NCBI RefSeq assembly: GCF_016908975.1
Contig: NZ_JAFBEX010000009.1
Location: 62,001 to 126,000 of the forward strand
DNA from: Neobacillus cucumis
GTDB taxonomy: Bacteria; Bacillota; Bacilli; Bacillales; Cytobacillaceae
Direction of reading: 5' to 3'
Length of the DNA stretch: 64,000 nt
The first letter of the stretch is position 1; each line of letters starts with the position of its first letter. The notes beneath the pieces were generated by a model. The model worked only from the letters and a program-made list of their open reading frames with translations, did no database searches and was not told the origin of the DNA. This document shows, piece after piece, positions 63,611-64,000 of the stretch. Made by a program: the position numbers and the translations under genes.

Positions 63611-64000
63611 TTATACCATTGGCGATTCAACTTTTGAAATCACTCTAACATCGTTTTTCTCTGCAATAATGAGCTTTGTAACTTCCTTTGTAAATAGACC
63701 GGTTCCGATAACTCCATCAATATTGTTTAAATAATCATTAAGCTCATTAAAATCATTTACGGATTGAAATTGGACGTCGATCAAGAAATTACCGTCGTCC
63801 GTTATGGTGTAACCATCCTTTATACTGCTTCTTCTAACAGTAGGCTCCCCACCGATTTTTTTTACATTTTTTATTACATAGCTTAAGGAATCTTTTATAA
63901 CTTCCAGTGCGATAGGATATTTACAGCTTAATGTATCTGAGTACTTTTCTTCATCTATGAGCAAGATATACTCTTTAGCCATGGCAGCAATTAATTTCTC
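63611..64000 (-). CDS. rpiA: Ribose-5-phosphate isomerase A, C-terminal part (cut by window edge)
   Basis: The frame is open to the right edge (the residues before MAKEYILLIDEEKYS are EKLIAA), so the 5' part lies outside the window. LIDEEKYSDTLSCKYPIALEV, then DGYTITDDGNFLIDV and NNIDGVIGTGLFTKEVTKLI, are the C-terminal RpiA motifs. RpiA interconverts ribose-5-phosphate and ribulose-5-phosphate. The ATG at 63982 is internal. Which genes accompany it cannot be seen. Confidence 0.85.
   Translation of the reverse strand, partial: EKLIAAMAKEYILLIDEEKYSDTLSCKYPIALEVIKDSLSYVIKNVKKIGGEPTVRRSSIKDGYTITDDGNFLIDVQFQSVNDFNELNDYLNNIDGVIGTGLFTKEVTKLIIAEKNDVRVISKVESPMV

Overview
The window looks like chromosome from a low-GC, spore-forming Bacillaceae species (Bacillus/Neobacillus type). 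The evidence is Bacillus-like gene content (gltAB with divergent gltC, proHJ, guaC, FbpA, YetF/DUF1657, DUF3189, YIEGIA and its partner), strong AGGAGG-type ribosome sites, frequent TTG and GTG starts, CcpA cre boxes and a BirA-type operator. No phage, insertion sequence, plasmid gene, rRNA or CRISPR system was seen.

Layout. 1-0.76 kb: hairpin repeat array. 0.8-10.7 kb: membrane metalloprotease-like protein, bioB behind a BirA operator, GDPD-like protein, dienelactone hydrolase, two aldo-keto reductases, a six-tRNA operon, an MFS exporter and a GNAT protein. 11-12.4 kb (+): TauE/SafE permease and a DUF2383 protein. 12.5-16.6 kb (-): cre-controlled chitobiose/cellobiose PTS operon (IIB-IIC-IIA-GH4-ChbG) with a frameshift in the GH4 gene. 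16.8-22.3 kb: ArsR pair and the assimilatory nir operon (nirB-nirD-[21-bp repeat array]-nirC-cobA). 22.6-26.8 kb: broken lipoprotein, NodB deacetylase, MocR/GNAT pair, DUF523, methyltransferase. 26.9-27.4 kb: second hairpin array. 27.5-38.7 kb: YIEGIA pair, membrane proteins, amino acid permease, fbpA-proH-proJ, small genes, guaC. 38.9-45.6 kb: Gmad2 lipoprotein, DUF1858/DUF438 operon behind two FNR-like boxes, DUF3189, YetF/DUF1657 set, 5'-nucleotidase. 45.9-53 kb: gltAB and gltC. 53-53.75 kb: third hairpin array. 54-64 kb: TetR-SMR efflux, an operon for a Set-type sugar exporter and a Cof-type HAD phosphatase behind a LicT/BglG antiterminator leader, an AraC-linked aldo-keto reductase/HPr-like cluster, an MFS carrier and the 3' part of rpiA.

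Most interesting points. (1) Two tandem RAT antiterminator sites and an overlapping terminator precede a HAD phosphatase plus Set-family exporter pair. This resembles the E. coli YigL/SetA sugar-phosphate relief pair, but under PTS-sensing antitermination. (2) Three 59-bp elements with direct repeats exactly 21 bp apart mark a probable AraC regulon of two aldo-keto reductases and an HPr-like protein that has lost its phosphorylatable histidine; a 24-codon AraC relic lies beside one of them. (3) Four loci carry the same construction, 9-bp-arm/9-nt-loop hairpins repeated every 52 bp, with different sequences at each locus. (4) Two FNR-like boxes 41 bp apart, the nearer about 41.5 bp from the predicted start site, precede the DUF1858-DUF438 genes. 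Several single-base frameshifts (GH4, DUF438, a lipoprotein, a CBO0543-like gene) may be real decay or sequencing error. Start codons were moved from the longest reading frame wherever a ribosome site lies inside it.
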